Shown: piece after piece, positions 41,317 to 49,544 of the stretch
Layout of the letters: each line of letters starts with the position of its first letter
Position numbering within the stretch: position 1 is the first letter of the stretch
NCBI GenBank assembly: GCA_040751985.1
Contig: JBFMFU010000066.1
Span: 31,930 to 95,929 of the forward strand
Origin: Desulfoferula sp040751985
GTDB taxonomy: Bacteria; Desulfobacterota; Desulfarculia; Desulfarculales; Desulfarculaceae
Direction of reading: 5' to 3'
DNA length: 64,000 bases
Notes under the pieces: generated by a model
The model's database searches: none
Told to the model about the DNA's origin: nothing
What the model saw: the letters and a program-made list of their open reading frames with translations, nothing else
Made by a program: the position numbers and the translations under genes

Positions 41317-43067
41317 TGGAGCTTGGCCGGGGAGTGACCCGCCGAACGGGCGAATTTGTCCAGGGCGGCCCGGTCGCCTTCGCGGCGGGCGCGGGCCAGG
41401 TCGCGGAATTCTTCGGCCGTGCGGCGCAGGCCCTGGGCCAGCTCGCCGGCGCGGCCTTCCATCTCCTGCAGGCACTGGCGCAGCTGGTCGCAGCACTGCT
41501 GCACCCCGATCTGGCGGCTGCGGGACTGGCAGACCAGATGGTGCCGGCGGCGGAAGGAGCGCACCAGGCAGCCGTCCAGGAAGGCGGCCAGCATGGAGTC
41601 GGCGGCGGCCTGCTCGGCCAGGGCCAGGAACAGGGCCTCGGCCGCGAACAGCCAGTCGCGGCCGCGCTGGTCGCACAGCTCCTGGTAGTCGGCCAGGGGC
41701 GCGGCGGCCCGCTGCCACAGGCGGGTGGCCGAGGTGGAGGCCCGGTTCAGGCCCAGGGCGTAGGCCTCCAGGCCCTCGGCGTCCAGCCAGCGCTCCTGGG
41801 CCAGGGCCGGCACCTGCAGGGGCTGACCCGGGCCGCCCAACCGGGGCAGCTGCTCGGCCAGTTCGCCGTAGCGGGTGCCGGGCAGCCCCAGGCCGCGCAG
41901 GCTGGTGTTGACGGCGCCGGCGCCGTAGCGGGCCAGCACCCGGCCCAAAGCGCAGGCGCCGGCCGCCTGATACAGGCTGGCCGGCACCAGGCCGCCGTTC
42001 ATGTCCGGCATCATCAGGCTGCCCTCGGGGTCCAGCATGTCCGTGCCCACCAGGATCAGGGGGTGGCAGCCGGCGGCCAGGGCCAGCTCGGCCAGGCGGG
42101 TCAGGGTGTGCTGCTGGGGGCTAAAGCTGTCGGCCAGGGAGGCCAGGGGGCCCTGGGCGGTGCCCCGGGGGCCCAGGCAGAGGAAGATGGGTCCGGGATG
42201 GGCCCGCACCGTGGGGGCGTGGGCCACCTCCTCGGCGATGAGCGGAGTCTGCTCCAGCACCGGGTGGCTGTAGGCGAACAAAGGCCCCAGCTCCGGGCTG
42301 GTGAGCCCCACGCCGCTGGGGATGATGCCGGCGGCGGCCACCGCGGGCAGGGCCTTGTCGCAGCAGAAGAAGGCGGCGCCGCCCAGGTGGCCGGCCAGCA
42401 GCTCCAGGGCCGGCTGCAGGGAGGGCCCGCCGCCGGCCAGCACCGCCGGCCGTCCGGCCAGGCTGCCGGGCAGGTTGACCGCCCCGGCCTGGAAGGCGGC
42501 GTGGATCAGATTGGCCACCAGGTTGCCGCCGGACTGCATCTCCCAGTCCAGGGCCAGGTCCCGGGCGCGCAGGGCGTGGCCCAGCACCCGGTAGAGCCGG
42601 GCCCCGGCCGCGGCTGCCTCCTGGTTGTTGTCCTGGTGCAGGCGCACCAGCTCCATCTGGCCGCTGAGCCCCAGCTGCGGGTTGCGGCTGAGGGCCTCTT
42701 CCAGGGCGGCCTCGCCCGGCGCCAGGAGCACCAGCTCCTCGCGCTCCAGGGAGTCGCTGAGGTCGTGGCGGCCCAGGGCCGCGGCCAGCAGCTCGGCGCG
42801 GGGCTGCAGGCAGAAGACCTGGTGGCCGGCGGGCATGGCCGTCAAGAGCTGGGCCACCTGGTCCAGCAGGCCGCCGCCCACCACCAGGGTGATGCCGCCG
42901 GGGCGGGGGCTGAGGGAGGCCAGGGGCTGCTGCTCGGCGGGGTCCACCTTCTCGGCCGGCGGGGGTGCGCAGTGGCAGCCGGCCTGCAGCCAAGAGGCCA
43001 CTTCCGGTGACACCATGGACAGCACGTCCAGATTATGCCGGTATAGCTCGGGCGAGAAGGCCTCCAA
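41313..43067 (-). CDS. MAF/DUF115-type motility-associated glycosyltransferase-like protein
   Basis: A 584-aa protein. The central region (about 190-370) has RPAVLAGGGPSLQPALELL and AAFFCCDKALPAVAAAGIIPSGV, then HPLILVGTDM, the pattern of the DUF115/MptE-like Rossmann domain found in flagellin glycosylation (MAF) proteins, which transfer nonulosonic acids. N- and C-terminal extensions are present. No flagellin or other motility gene is nearby, so it is an orphan MAF, coupled by 4 nt to a DUF401 permease. Confidence 0.8.
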   Translation of the reverse strand: MEAFSPELYRHNLDVLSMVSPEVASWLQAGCHCAPPPAEKVDPAEQQPLASLSPRPGGITLVVGGGLLDQVAQLLTAMPAGHQVFCLQPRAELLAAALGRHDLSDSLEREELVLLAPGEAALEEALSRNPQLGLSGQMELVRLHQDNNQEAAAAGARLYRVLGHALRARDLALDWEMQSGGNLVANLIHAAFQAGAVNLPGSLAGRPAVLAGGGPSLQPALELLAGHLGGAAFFCCDKALPAVAAAGIIPSGVGLTSPELGPLFAYSHPVLEQTPLIAEEVAHAPTVRAHPGPIFLCLGPRGTAQGPLASLADSFSPQQHTLTRLAELALAAGCHPLILVGTDMLDPEGSLMMPDMNGGLVPASLYQAAGACALGRVLARYGAGAVNTSLRGLGLPGTRYGELAEQLPRLGGPGQPLQVPALAQERWLDAEGLEAYALGLNRASTSATRLWQRAAAPLADYQELCDQRGRDWLFAAEALFLALAEQAAADSMLAAFLDGCLVRSFRRRHHLVCQSRSRQIGVQQCCDQLRQCLQEMEGRAGELAQGLRRTAEEFRDLARARREGDRAALDKFARSAGHSPAKLQ

Positions 43068-43118
43068 CCCCGCGCTTCCTTTCCCCCCAAAATACCCAGG
43101 TGAGACTGGTTGGGAATT

Positions 43119-43844
43119 CTATCGCCGGGGTAGGGGCTTTGCAACCGGGACCAGGGTGTCGGCGGGCAGGGGCGGGCTCAGGCGGCCGCCCTTGAAGCGC
43201 AGCAGCAGCGGTCCCTGCGGCGTCAGGTACACGTAGTGTTCTTCGTCGTTGAAGTAGTTGACCATGAACGAGCGCTGGGGCCGGCCCCAGGCCATCTGCA
43301 CCAGCCAGGCGCTGTCGCCGAGGACCACCCGGCCGGCCAGCAGGCGGGCCTTGGTGGCGGCGGACAACTGGGCCGCGGCCAGGCGGCGCAGGCGCTTTTG
43401 GTGGGCCGCGGCCGGCCCGGCCAGAACTACGGCTCCACCCGCGGGCACCTCGCCCCAGGCCAGCACCCCCACCAAGGCCTGGGCGCCGGGGGCGGGAGCG
43501 GCCGGGCTGATGATGGCACTGCCCTCCACCCACCAGGGTCCGGGCAGGCCCGAGGGCGCGAAGAGCCACAGCTCGGGCCAGGGCGGCCGCTGGAGCAGCC
43601 TGAGCAGTTTGCCCGGCACGGACCGGCCCTCGGGCCCGAAGCGGGCGGCCAGGTGCCGCTGGGCGCCGGCCCGGATCAGCTCCAGGGGTTGAAAGGCCGG
43701 GACTACGGCGCCGGGCAGGCCGGAGCCGCCGGCCAGGCTCAGGGCCTGGTCTGCGGCCAGGCTGCGGGGCAAGGGCTCCTGGGCCCAGGCGCAGGAAACC
43801 AGGGCCGCCAGCAATGCGGCGGCCAGGAAGATTCGCGTCGGCAT
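43119..43844 (-). CDS. Secreted protein of unknown function
   Basis: A 241-aa protein from the ATG at 43844, with a Sec signal peptide (1-21, ending CAWA). The mature chain is Leu/Ala/Pro-rich with LWLFAPSGLPGPWWVEGSAII and a C-terminal strand-rich part (RSFMVNYFNDEEHYVYLTPQGPLLLRFKGG). No family recognised. It is 8 bp after the SH3-domain gene, so both are probably envelope proteins in one transcript. Confidence 0.6.
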   Translation of the reverse strand: MPTRIFLAAALLAALVSCAWAQEPLPRSLAADQALSLAGGSGLPGAVVPAFQPLELIRAGAQRHLAARFGPEGRSVPGKLLRLLQRPPWPELWLFAPSGLPGPWWVEGSAIISPAAPAPGAQALVGVLAWGEVPAGGAVVLAGPAAAHQKRLRRLAAAQLSAATKARLLAGRVVLGDSAWLVQMAWGRPQRSFMVNYFNDEEHYVYLTPQGPLLLRFKGGRLSPPLPADTLVPVAKPLPRR

Positions 43845-43852
43845 GAGAGTGA

Positions 43853-44500
43853 TCAGTATAGAGAGGACTCCCAGCGCTTCTTGCGGCGGTGCAGGGCCAG
43901 GCCCATGAACCAGCCCACCACCAGCACCGCGGCGCCGCCCAGGAACCACTTGAGGTCGTGGGAGAACTCCAGGGACTGCTTCTCCACGCTCAGCTCCTTG
44001 ATCTTGGCGGCCTGCTCGGCGTTCTCCTTCTGCAGCCGGGTCAGCTCCTCCTTGAGCTTGAGGAAGTCGGCCGACTCGGTCTTGAGGCGGTTGTAGCGGG
44101 CCTGCAGCTGGCCGGCCGCGGTGCGGGCCTCGTTGAGGGTGTTGGTCAGGCGCTGGTTCTCGCGCTGCAGATCGGCCAGGCGGCTGCCGAGGCCTTTCTG
44201 GCCGGGGCTCATCTGGGCCAGGCGCAGGGCCGCCGGCGGCTCGCTGACCAGAAAGCGCTTGAGCATCCAGCCTTCCTTGCCGTCGGGCAGGCGCGCCAGC
44301 ACCCAGCCCTCCTTCTCGGGGCCCAACAGAGTCACCTTCTGCCCGGTCTGGGCCATGGTCAGGACCTTCTTGTCGTTGCTGGGTCCGGTGCGCACCGTGA
44401 TGCGCAGGTGGTCGGTGACGTAGAGGGTTTGCTGGGCAAAGGCCAAACCGGCCCACAACATGCTGGCCAGGGCCAGCGTGAGGGCGATACGACCGTTCAT
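43853..44500 (-). CDS. SH3-domain protein with coiled coil and C-terminal anchor (TIGR04211/YgiM-like)
   Basis: A 215-aa envelope protein. Signal peptide (1-22) precedes a bacterial SH3 domain (about 25-85: LYVTDHLRITVRTGPSNDKKVLTMAQTGQKVTLL). A long coiled coil follows (about 105-180, LADLQRENQRLTNTLNEAR), then a C-terminal transmembrane helix (about 185-205, FLGGAAVLVVGWFMGLAL) with a basic tail. This order matches YgiM/TIGR04211 proteins, whose function is not established. A good promoter precedes it. Confidence 0.85.
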   Translation of the reverse strand: MNGRIALTLALASMLWAGLAFAQQTLYVTDHLRITVRTGPSNDKKVLTMAQTGQKVTLLGPEKEGWVLARLPDGKEGWMLKRFLVSEPPAALRLAQMSPGQKGLGSRLADLQRENQRLTNTLNEARTAAGQLQARYNRLKTESADFLKLKEELTRLQKENAEQAAKIKELSVEKQSLEFSHDLKWFLGGAAVLVVGWFMGLALHRRKKRWESSLY

Positions 44501-44535
44501 AGCGACGGCTCCTTAATCCTCAGGCGCACACTGGC

Positions 44536-44564
44536 AAAGTAGCAAACCACCGCTTTTCTGTCAA
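44536..44564 (-). promoter_or_regulatory. Sigma70 promoter of the SH3-domain gene
   Basis: Perfect -35 TTGACA (44559-44564 on the minus strand), 17-bp spacer and -10 TACTTT (44536-44541). Confidence 0.7.
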
Positions 44565-44731
44565 ACCACCCCCAGCGCGCTCGGGTTCGCAACCGTGCTG
44601 GACATCCGCGCCGGTTTGGCTATTATATGGCTGCCAAGTAGTCAAGGAGGCGTCGCGCCCGGCCGGGGGACGCCCGCGCACAGGGACGCGGGGCGCGGCT
44701 TGTTGCCAGTTTTTTAGCGGAGGTGAAGGAC

Positions 44732-45598
44732 ATGAGCGAGATCAAGACCATCGGCGTGGTAGGCGCCGGCACCATGGGCAACGGCATCGCCCAACTGGCC
44801 GCCCAGACCGGGGCCCAGGTGATCATGCGCGACATCAAGGACGAGTTCGTGGAGCGCGGGCTCAAGGCCATCGACAAGTTCCTGGCCAAGGGCGTGGAGC
44901 GGGGCAAGGTGACCCCCGAGGACAAGGCCGCGGTCATGGGCCGCATCAAGGGCACCACCGACCTGGGCGAGATGGCCAAGGTCGACTTCATCATCGAGGC
45001 GGTACTGGAGGTGCTGGACCTCAAGCGCCAGGTGTACGGCGAGCTGGACGAGATCTGCCGGCCGGAGGTGGTGCTGGCCACCAACACCAGCTCCATGAGC
45101 GTCACCCTGATCGCCGCGGCCACCAAGCGGCCGGACAAGGTGGTGGGCATGCACTTCTTCAACCCGGCGCCCATCATGCGCCTGGTGGAGGTGATCCGCG
45201 GCTACGCCACCAGCGACGCCACCGTGGCCGCCACCGCCGCCCTGGCCCAGAAGATGGGCAAGCAGACGGTGGAGGTGCTGGTGGACAGCCCAGGCTTCAT
45301 CGTCAACCGCCTGATGATCCCGCACATGGTGGAGGCGGCCCGCATGCTGCAAGAGGGCGTGGCCTCCAAGGAAGACATCGACAAGGCGGTCAAGCTGGGC
45401 CTGAACTACCCCATGGGCCCCTTCGAGCTGATGGACTTCACGGGCATCGACATCTGCAAGGCGGTGGCCGACTACTTCGATCTGGAGCTGAACGCCGAGA
45501 TGAAGTGGAGCGTGCCCACCAACATGAAGAACCAGGTGCGCGCCGGCCACCTGGGCCGCAAGACCGGCAAGGGCTGGTACGACTACTCCAAGAAGTAG
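44732..45598 (+). CDS. hbd: 3-hydroxybutyryl-CoA dehydrogenase
   Basis: NAD(P)-dependent dehydrogenase of short 3-hydroxyacyl-CoA, 288 aa. The ATG at 44732 is preferred because GGAGGT lies seven bases before it; a GTG at 44723 overlaps that site. VVGAGTMGNGIAQLAAQTG is the dinucleotide motif, ATNTSSMSV and MHFFNPAPIMRLVEVIRG hold the catalytic Ser, Asn and His, and the end GKTGKGWYDYSKK-like segment is typical. It is a paralogue of the gene at 15765 but stands alone. A TATTAT at 44621 may be its -10. Confidence 0.93.
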   Translation: MSEIKTIGVVGAGTMGNGIAQLAAQTGAQVIMRDIKDEFVERGLKAIDKFLAKGVERGKVTPEDKAAVMGRIKGTTDLGEMAKVDFIIEAVLEVLDLKRQVYGELDEICRPEVVLATNTSSMSVTLIAAATKRPDKVVGMHFFNPAPIMRLVEVIRGYATSDATVAATAALAQKMGKQTVEVLVDSPGFIVNRLMIPHMVEAARMLQEGVASKEDIDKAVKLGLNYPMGPFELMDFTGIDICKAVADYFDLELNAEMKWSVPTNMKNQVRAGHLGRKTGKGWYDYSKK

Positions 45599-45622
45599 CC
45601 CGCGCCTAGCAAAAGACAGCAA

Positions 45623-45654
45623 GGCCTTCGCCTGTAAAAGGGCGGAGGCCTTTT
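45623..45654 (+). terminator. Rho-independent terminator after hbd
   Basis: GGCCTTCGCC / GGCGGAGGCC stem (one G-T pair), loop TGTAAAAG, then TTTTGC. Confidence 0.8.
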
Positions 45655-45679
45655 GCTTGGCGGGCGGCGCGGGGCCGGC

Positions 45680-45810
45680 CTAGTCTCCGGCCAGCAGCTC
45701 CTCCACGGTCTGCACGGTGAGTAGCGGCCGCAGCGGGCTCTGGCGGTACAGGTCCAGGCAGTTCGCGTGCATCTGGCCGGTGGGCGCGGTGGTTGAGATA
45801 GTGTGCAGAA
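45680..45810 (-). pseudogene. Truncated 3' end of a second cysteine hydrolase (isochorismatase family)
   Basis: The minus-strand frame ending at the TAG at 45680 reads CLDLYRQSPLRPLLTVQTVE, then ELLAGD. This is nearly the same as the end of the intact hydrolase at 46791 (which ends ELLAAD). The nucleotide match runs from about 45663 to 45790 against 46774 to about 46902 (offset 1111). Further upstream only a weak trace (AVVLH...APTGQMHAN) remains, and the rest of the gene is gone. It is a remnant of a tandem copy interrupted by the 1-kb segment that now follows it. Confidence 0.75.
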
Positions 45811-45916
45811 CAACCGCCGGGCTTACCGACAATAGTGCGTGTGGAAATGGCCTGCCTTACAGGCACCCCAGCGGATCAATGGCAGCCCACCTTTGCGGGC
45901 ATCCAGTCAAGCATGG

Positions 45917-46129
45917 TTACTCCCTTTCCTTCTCCTCTAACTGCCGCCGCAGATCATCAGCTTCGCGGCGGGCGTAAAGCGCCTCATAGTGCAAATCTAC
46001 TATCATAACCAGTGCCATTTCTATTCGAGCGCGGGTCCAGAAGCGGGGCGCGTCCTCGCGGCCGTAGCGTAGCCCCAGGGCTCGCTGAATGATTTCCTTG
46101 TACAGAGGATCATTCTTGATAGCGGCCAT
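45917..46129 (-). CDS. Small protein of unknown function in the inserted segment
   Basis: A 70-aa, highly charged, helical protein (KNDPLYKEIIQRALGLRYG, then EADDLRRQLEEKERE). GGGGGAG precedes the ATG at 46129. It overlaps the upstream secreted-protein gene by 20 nt in another frame, suggesting a two-gene unit. Base composition is lower in GC than the surroundings. No family recognised. Confidence 0.5.
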   Translation of the reverse strand: MAAIKNDPLYKEIIQRALGLRYGREDAPRFWTRARIEMALVMIVDLHYEALYARREADDLRRQLEEKERE

Positions 46130-46355
46130 TTCGGGCTCCCCCTAGAAAGCCGTTGTCCTTTTTCCGGTTCTCCCGTCCTTTGAGATCGCCAGTGAAGTTA
46201 TAGTAACTAGGGCTGATCTTTTTTATGACTACGAAGTTGTTGGGGTGGCCTTCGATCACCCAGGTGCCGGCGAAACAACCCGCCAGGGCAGGTGCAGCAA
46301 CTCCCAAGCCCAGAAGCACTGTCAGCACTAGAATGGAAATCAGTCGAATAGCCAT
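46110..46355 (-). CDS. Small secreted protein in the inserted segment
   Basis: An 81-aa protein with a clear Sec signal peptide (1-25, LISILVLTVLLGLGVAAPALA). The short mature domain (GCFAGTWVIEGHPNNFVVIKKISPSYYNFTG) may form a small beta fold. A near-consensus AAAGGAGG lies six bases before the ATG. It lies with the 70-aa gene inside the segment bounded by the duplicated hydrolase end. Confidence 0.6.
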   Translation of the reverse strand: MAIRLISILVLTVLLGLGVAAPALAGCFAGTWVIEGHPNNFVVIKKISPSYYNFTGDLKGRENRKKDNGFLGGARNGRYQE

Positions 46356-46790
46356 ACGGACCTCCTTTGATTACGAAAGGAAAACCACGTCGCTCCCTGA
46401 AGAACGCTTTCCTGATGGCTTTGCGACTGCTTGATCTATGGACCTGCCGTCGGCCGGCCTCGCCCCCTTGCCGGCCACACCGTGCCAGTGCCGCCACAAG
46501 GGACGCCCGCCAAAAGGCGCCTCCGGCTGCGCCGGCGCGCGCACAGGAAGAGAACTGGCTGCTGGTGGGATTGGAGGCCGCTGCGCTTCCGGCAGCCAAG
46601 GGCGCAGCATTCACGCAGAATGGGACAAGGACCGACACCCACCTTGAGCCAGAGCTTACTCCCTGCCGTTTCTGCTTTGCTGGATTCGCCAGGTGGATTT
46701 TCTAAGTTAGATGGATTCTAGCGACGCGGTTTCGCTGGAATCAACTGTTTTCGACTGGGCTCTCCCGCCGCCTGGCGGCGCGGGGCCGGC
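46356..46790. other. Region without a convincing gene
   Basis: About 435 bp between the small secreted protein and the intact cysteine hydrolase. Several overlapping frames are open on both strands but none has a good ribosome-binding site or recognisable sequence. The last 17 bases are the right-hand copy of the duplicated segment. Confidence 0.5.
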
Positions 46791-47348
46791 CTAGTCAGCG
46801 GCCAGCAGCTCCTCCACGGTCTGCACGGTCAAGAGCGGCCGCAGCGGGCTCTGGCGGTACAGGTCCAGGCAGGGGCCGTGCAGGGCGTCGGTGGGCGCGG
46901 CGCTGGCGTCCTCCACGATCACCGCGTAGAAGTCATTGCACACCGCGTCCAGGGCCGTGAGCAGCACGCAGTAGGGGGTCATCAGCCCGCAGGCCGCCAC
47001 CCGCTCCACGCCCCAGAGCCGGAGGGTCTGGTCCAGGTCGGTCTTATAAAAGGCGCTCATGCGCCGCTTGGGCAGCCAGGCGTCCTGGGGCTCCCGGTCC
47101 AAGAGGTCGCTTATCTCGGCCCCCTGGGTGCCGCGCAGGCTGTGGTCCTTCATGCGGCCCCGGAACAGGTAGTCGCCGGGCAGGAAGCTGTCGGTGGCGA
47201 AGATCACCGGCCAGCCGCGACGGCGGGCCGCGGCGGTGAGCCGGTTGACGGCCGGCACGATGGCCTGGGCCCGCTGGCCGATGCCCGCGTGCAGGCTGGT
47301 CTCCAGGTTGTCCTTGACCATATCCACCACCACCACCGCGGTCTTCAT
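46791..47348 (-). CDS. Cysteine hydrolase, isochorismatase family
   Basis: A 185-aa alpha/beta hydrolase of the nicotinamidase/isochorismatase group. The catalytic triad is visible as Asp9 (VVVVDMVKDN), Lys94 (WLPKRRMSAF) and Cys127 (GLMTPYCVLLTA). The usual metal-site His pattern of nicotinamidase is not evident. The ATG overlaps the stop of the TIM-barrel gene (ATGA). It is the last gene of the mce-nifU-nifS operon. A fragment of a second copy lies 1.1 kb downstream. Confidence 0.88.
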   Translation of the reverse strand: MKTAVVVVDMVKDNLETSLHAGIGQRAQAIVPAVNRLTAAARRRGWPVIFATDSFLPGDYLFRGRMKDHSLRGTQGAEISDLLDREPQDAWLPKRRMSAFYKTDLDQTLRLWGVERVAACGLMTPYCVLLTALDAVCNDFYAVIVEDASAAPTDALHGPCLDLYRQSPLRPLLTVQTVEELLAAD

Positions 47349-48325
47349 CTCTGCGCCTCCTTTTCCCGCGCCCGCTCAGCGTCCGCGAACAACCCGGCCA
47401 GCATGGCCGCGCCCCGGCGCAGGTCCGCCATCTCGCCGCCGGGCACCTCCAGCACCTTGACCGGCGCCGCGGCCAGAGCCCGGGTGAGGGCCGGCCAATC
47501 CATCTCGCCCAGGCCTGGGGCCTGGTGGTCCTGGGCCTGCACCGCGTCGTGCAGGTGGCAGCCCACCAGGCCCTGGCCGTAGGCCGCCAGCCAGTCCGCG
47601 GCCGGGGTCAGGCCGGCCAGTTCCTGCACCCAGGCGTGGCCGCAGTCGTACCACAGGCCCAGGGGCGCGCCCCGGAAGCGGTCCAGGAGCAGGCCCAGTT
47701 CCGCGAAGTCGGGTATCTGGAAGGCGTGGTAGCGGTTCTCCAGGCCCAGGCGCACGCCCAGGGGCGCGGCCCGGCCGGCCAGGCGCTCCAGGGAGAAGCT
47801 CACCGCGTCCAGGTGGCGCGGGGCCAGCCCGGCCCGCTCTGCCAGCATCGTGTGCAGTTCATTGCTGAGGCCGCCGTCCTGGGCCGCGGTCGGGGTCACC
47901 TGCTTGTCGACCAGGGCCTCCACGTTGCCCAGGTGCAGCACCACGGCCTTCACCTCCAGGTCGCTGGCCAACTCCAGGGCGGCCAGCGCGCAGTCCACGC
48001 CCCGCCGGCGCACCTCGGCGTCCAGGGAGGCCAGGCTGAAGATGTCGGCGTTGGCCGCCTGCCGGGGCACGCCGGGGGGCAGGGGCACCGGGCTGTGCAG
48101 GCTCACCACCTTGAGGCCGCGGGGGGCCAGCTCGGGCAGCAGCCGCTCCAGCACCGGCCGGCTGAGGCGGTATTCCAGCTCCAGGCCGGGCAGGCCGGCC
48201 TCCTCCAGGGCCGCCAGCAGGGCGGCGGCCTCGGCGTCGGGGTCGTGAGCCAGGGCCCCGCCCATGGTCAGGGCGCGACTCCAGACCGTGGACAGGGCCA
48301 GCTCGCTGGGCGGGGAAGGGCTCAC
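47345..48325 (-). CDS. Sugar phosphate isomerase/epimerase-like TIM barrel (AP endonuclease 2 fold)
   Basis: A roughly 326-aa xylose-isomerase-like barrel. The GTG at 48325, 10 bp after the nifS stop, gives a start (SPSPPSELALSTVW) that fits the family. Motifs are GLELEYRLSRPVLERLLPEL, KVVSLHSPVPLP, AVVLHLGNVE, VRLGLENRYHAFQIPD (metal Glu), GLWYDCGHAW and GCHLHDAVQAQDHQ. The HD/H and Glu ligands for a divalent metal are present. The substrate is unknown. Confidence 0.82.
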   Translation of the reverse strand: MSPSPPSELALSTVWSRALTMGGALAHDPDAEAAALLAALEEAGLPGLELEYRLSRPVLERLLPELAPRGLKVVSLHSPVPLPPGVPRQAANADIFSLASLDAEVRRRGVDCALAALELASDLEVKAVVLHLGNVEALVDKQVTPTAAQDGGLSNELHTMLAERAGLAPRHLDAVSFSLERLAGRAAPLGVRLGLENRYHAFQIPDFAELGLLLDRFRGAPLGLWYDCGHAWVQELAGLTPAADWLAAYGQGLVGCHLHDAVQAQDHQAPGLGEMDWPALTRALAAAPVKVLEVPGGEMADLRRGAAMLAGLFADAERAREKEAQR

Positions 48326-48335
48326 CAGCGCCGGG

Positions 48336-49544
48336 TTACGGCTCCACGTAGCCCGGAGTGGCGCAGGCCGCCTGCTTGTACTTGGCCCAGAAGGGGCTGA
48401 TGGTGCGCAGCTTGTCAATGATCCCCGGCAGGTGCGCCAGCACGTAGTCCACGTCCGCCTCGCTGTTGTAGTAGCTCAGGGAGAAGCGGATGGAGCCGTG
48501 GGCGGCGGTGAAGGGCACGCCCATGGCCCTGAGCACGTGGCTGGGCTCCAGGGAGCCGGAGGTGCAGGCGCTGCCGCTGCTGGCGCAGATGCCCAGGTCG
48601 CTCAGGTGCAGCAGGATGGATTCGCCCTCCACGTACTCGAAGCTGATGGAGCTGGTGTTGGGCAGGCGGCGGTCCGGGTCGCCGTTGACCATGCTGGCGT
48701 CGATGGCCTTGAGCAGGCCCTTTTCCAGGCGGTCGCGCAGGCCGCGCACCCGGCTGTTCTCGTCCTGCAGGCGCTTCCGGGCCAGCTCGGCGGCCTTGCC
48801 CAGACCGATGATGTAGGGCACGTTCTCGGTGCCGGCCCGGCGGCCGTGCTCCTGGTGGCCGCCCTTGAGGAAGGGCACGAAGGGGGTGCCCTTCTTCACG
48901 TAGAGCACGCCGATGCCCTTGGGCGCGTGCAGCTTGTGGCCGCTCAGGGCCAGCATGCTGATGGCGGTGCGGTTCAGGTTGATGGGCACCTTGCCCACGG
49001 CCTGCACCGCGTCGGTGTGGAACAAGACGCCCTTGGCCGCGCAGATCTCGGCGATCTCCTCCACCGGGAAGATAACGCCGGTCTCGTTGTTGGCCCACAT
49101 CACGCTCACCAGGGCCGTGTCCTCGCGGATGGCCTCAGCCAGGGCGGTCAGGTCCAGGTTGCCCAGGCGGTCCACCTTGAGGAAGGTGACGTCGTAGCCC
49201 TGGCTGGCCAGGTTCTGGCAGGTGTTTAGCACCGCCGGGTGCTCCACGCGGGTGGTGAGGATGTGGCGCTTGTCCGGCTGGCTGGCCAGGGCGCTGGTCA
49301 GGGCGGTGTTGTCGCTCTCGGTGCCGCAGGAGGTGAAGATGATCTCCTCGGGCGAGGCGCCCAACAGGGCGGCCACCTGCTCCCGGGCCTGGTTCACCCG
49401 CGCGGCCACCTTGCCGCCGAAGTTGTGCATGGAGCTGGGGTTGCCGTAGAGCTCGCCGAAGAAGGGGAGCATGGCCGCCACCACCTCCGGGGCCGTCTGG
49501 CTGGTGGCGTTGTTGTCCATATAGACCACGCGCTGGTGGCTCAC
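48336..49544 (-). CDS. nifS: Cysteine desulfurase NifS
   Basis: PLP enzyme that removes sulfur from cysteine for Fe-S cluster assembly on NifU. It is 402 aa from a GTG that overlaps the nifU stop (GTGA) and has GGAGGTG upstream. Motifs are VYMDNNATSQTAPEV, TSCGTESDNTAL, RVEHPAV, HTDAVQAVGK, LSGHKLHAPKGIG (PLP Lys), and the catalytic Cys loop SSGSACTSGSLEPSHVL. A C-terminal extension with CATPGYVEP follows the usual end. No nitrogenase genes are seen, so it probably serves general Fe-S assembly. Confidence 0.95.
   Translation of the reverse strand: MSHQRVVYMDNNATSQTAPEVVAAMLPFFGELYGNPSSMHNFGGKVAARVNQAREQVAALLGASPEEIIFTSCGTESDNTALTSALASQPDKRHILTTRVEHPAVLNTCQNLASQGYDVTFLKVDRLGNLDLTALAEAIREDTALVSVMWANNETGVIFPVEEIAEICAAKGVLFHTDAVQAVGKVPINLNRTAISMLALSGHKLHAPKGIGVLYVKKGTPFVPFLKGGHQEHGRRAGTENVPYIIGLGKAAELARKRLQDENSRVRGLRDRLEKGLLKAIDASMVNGDPDRRLPNTSSISFEYVEGESILLHLSDLGICASSGSACTSGSLEPSHVLRAMGVPFTAAHGSIRFSLSYYNSEADVDYVLAHLPGIIDKLRTISPFWAKYKQAACATPGYVEP

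Noticed and set aside
46367..46721. Several overlapping frames of 68-112 codons between the insert and the hydrolase
   Set aside because: None has a ribosome-binding site, hydrophobic core or familiar motif, and they overlap one another on both strands.
45663..46902. Direct repeats as attL/attR of an integrative element
   Set aside because: The two copies differ at several codons and the left one extends weakly into more hydrolase-like sequence; no integrase or tRNA is present. A decayed tandem duplicate fits better.
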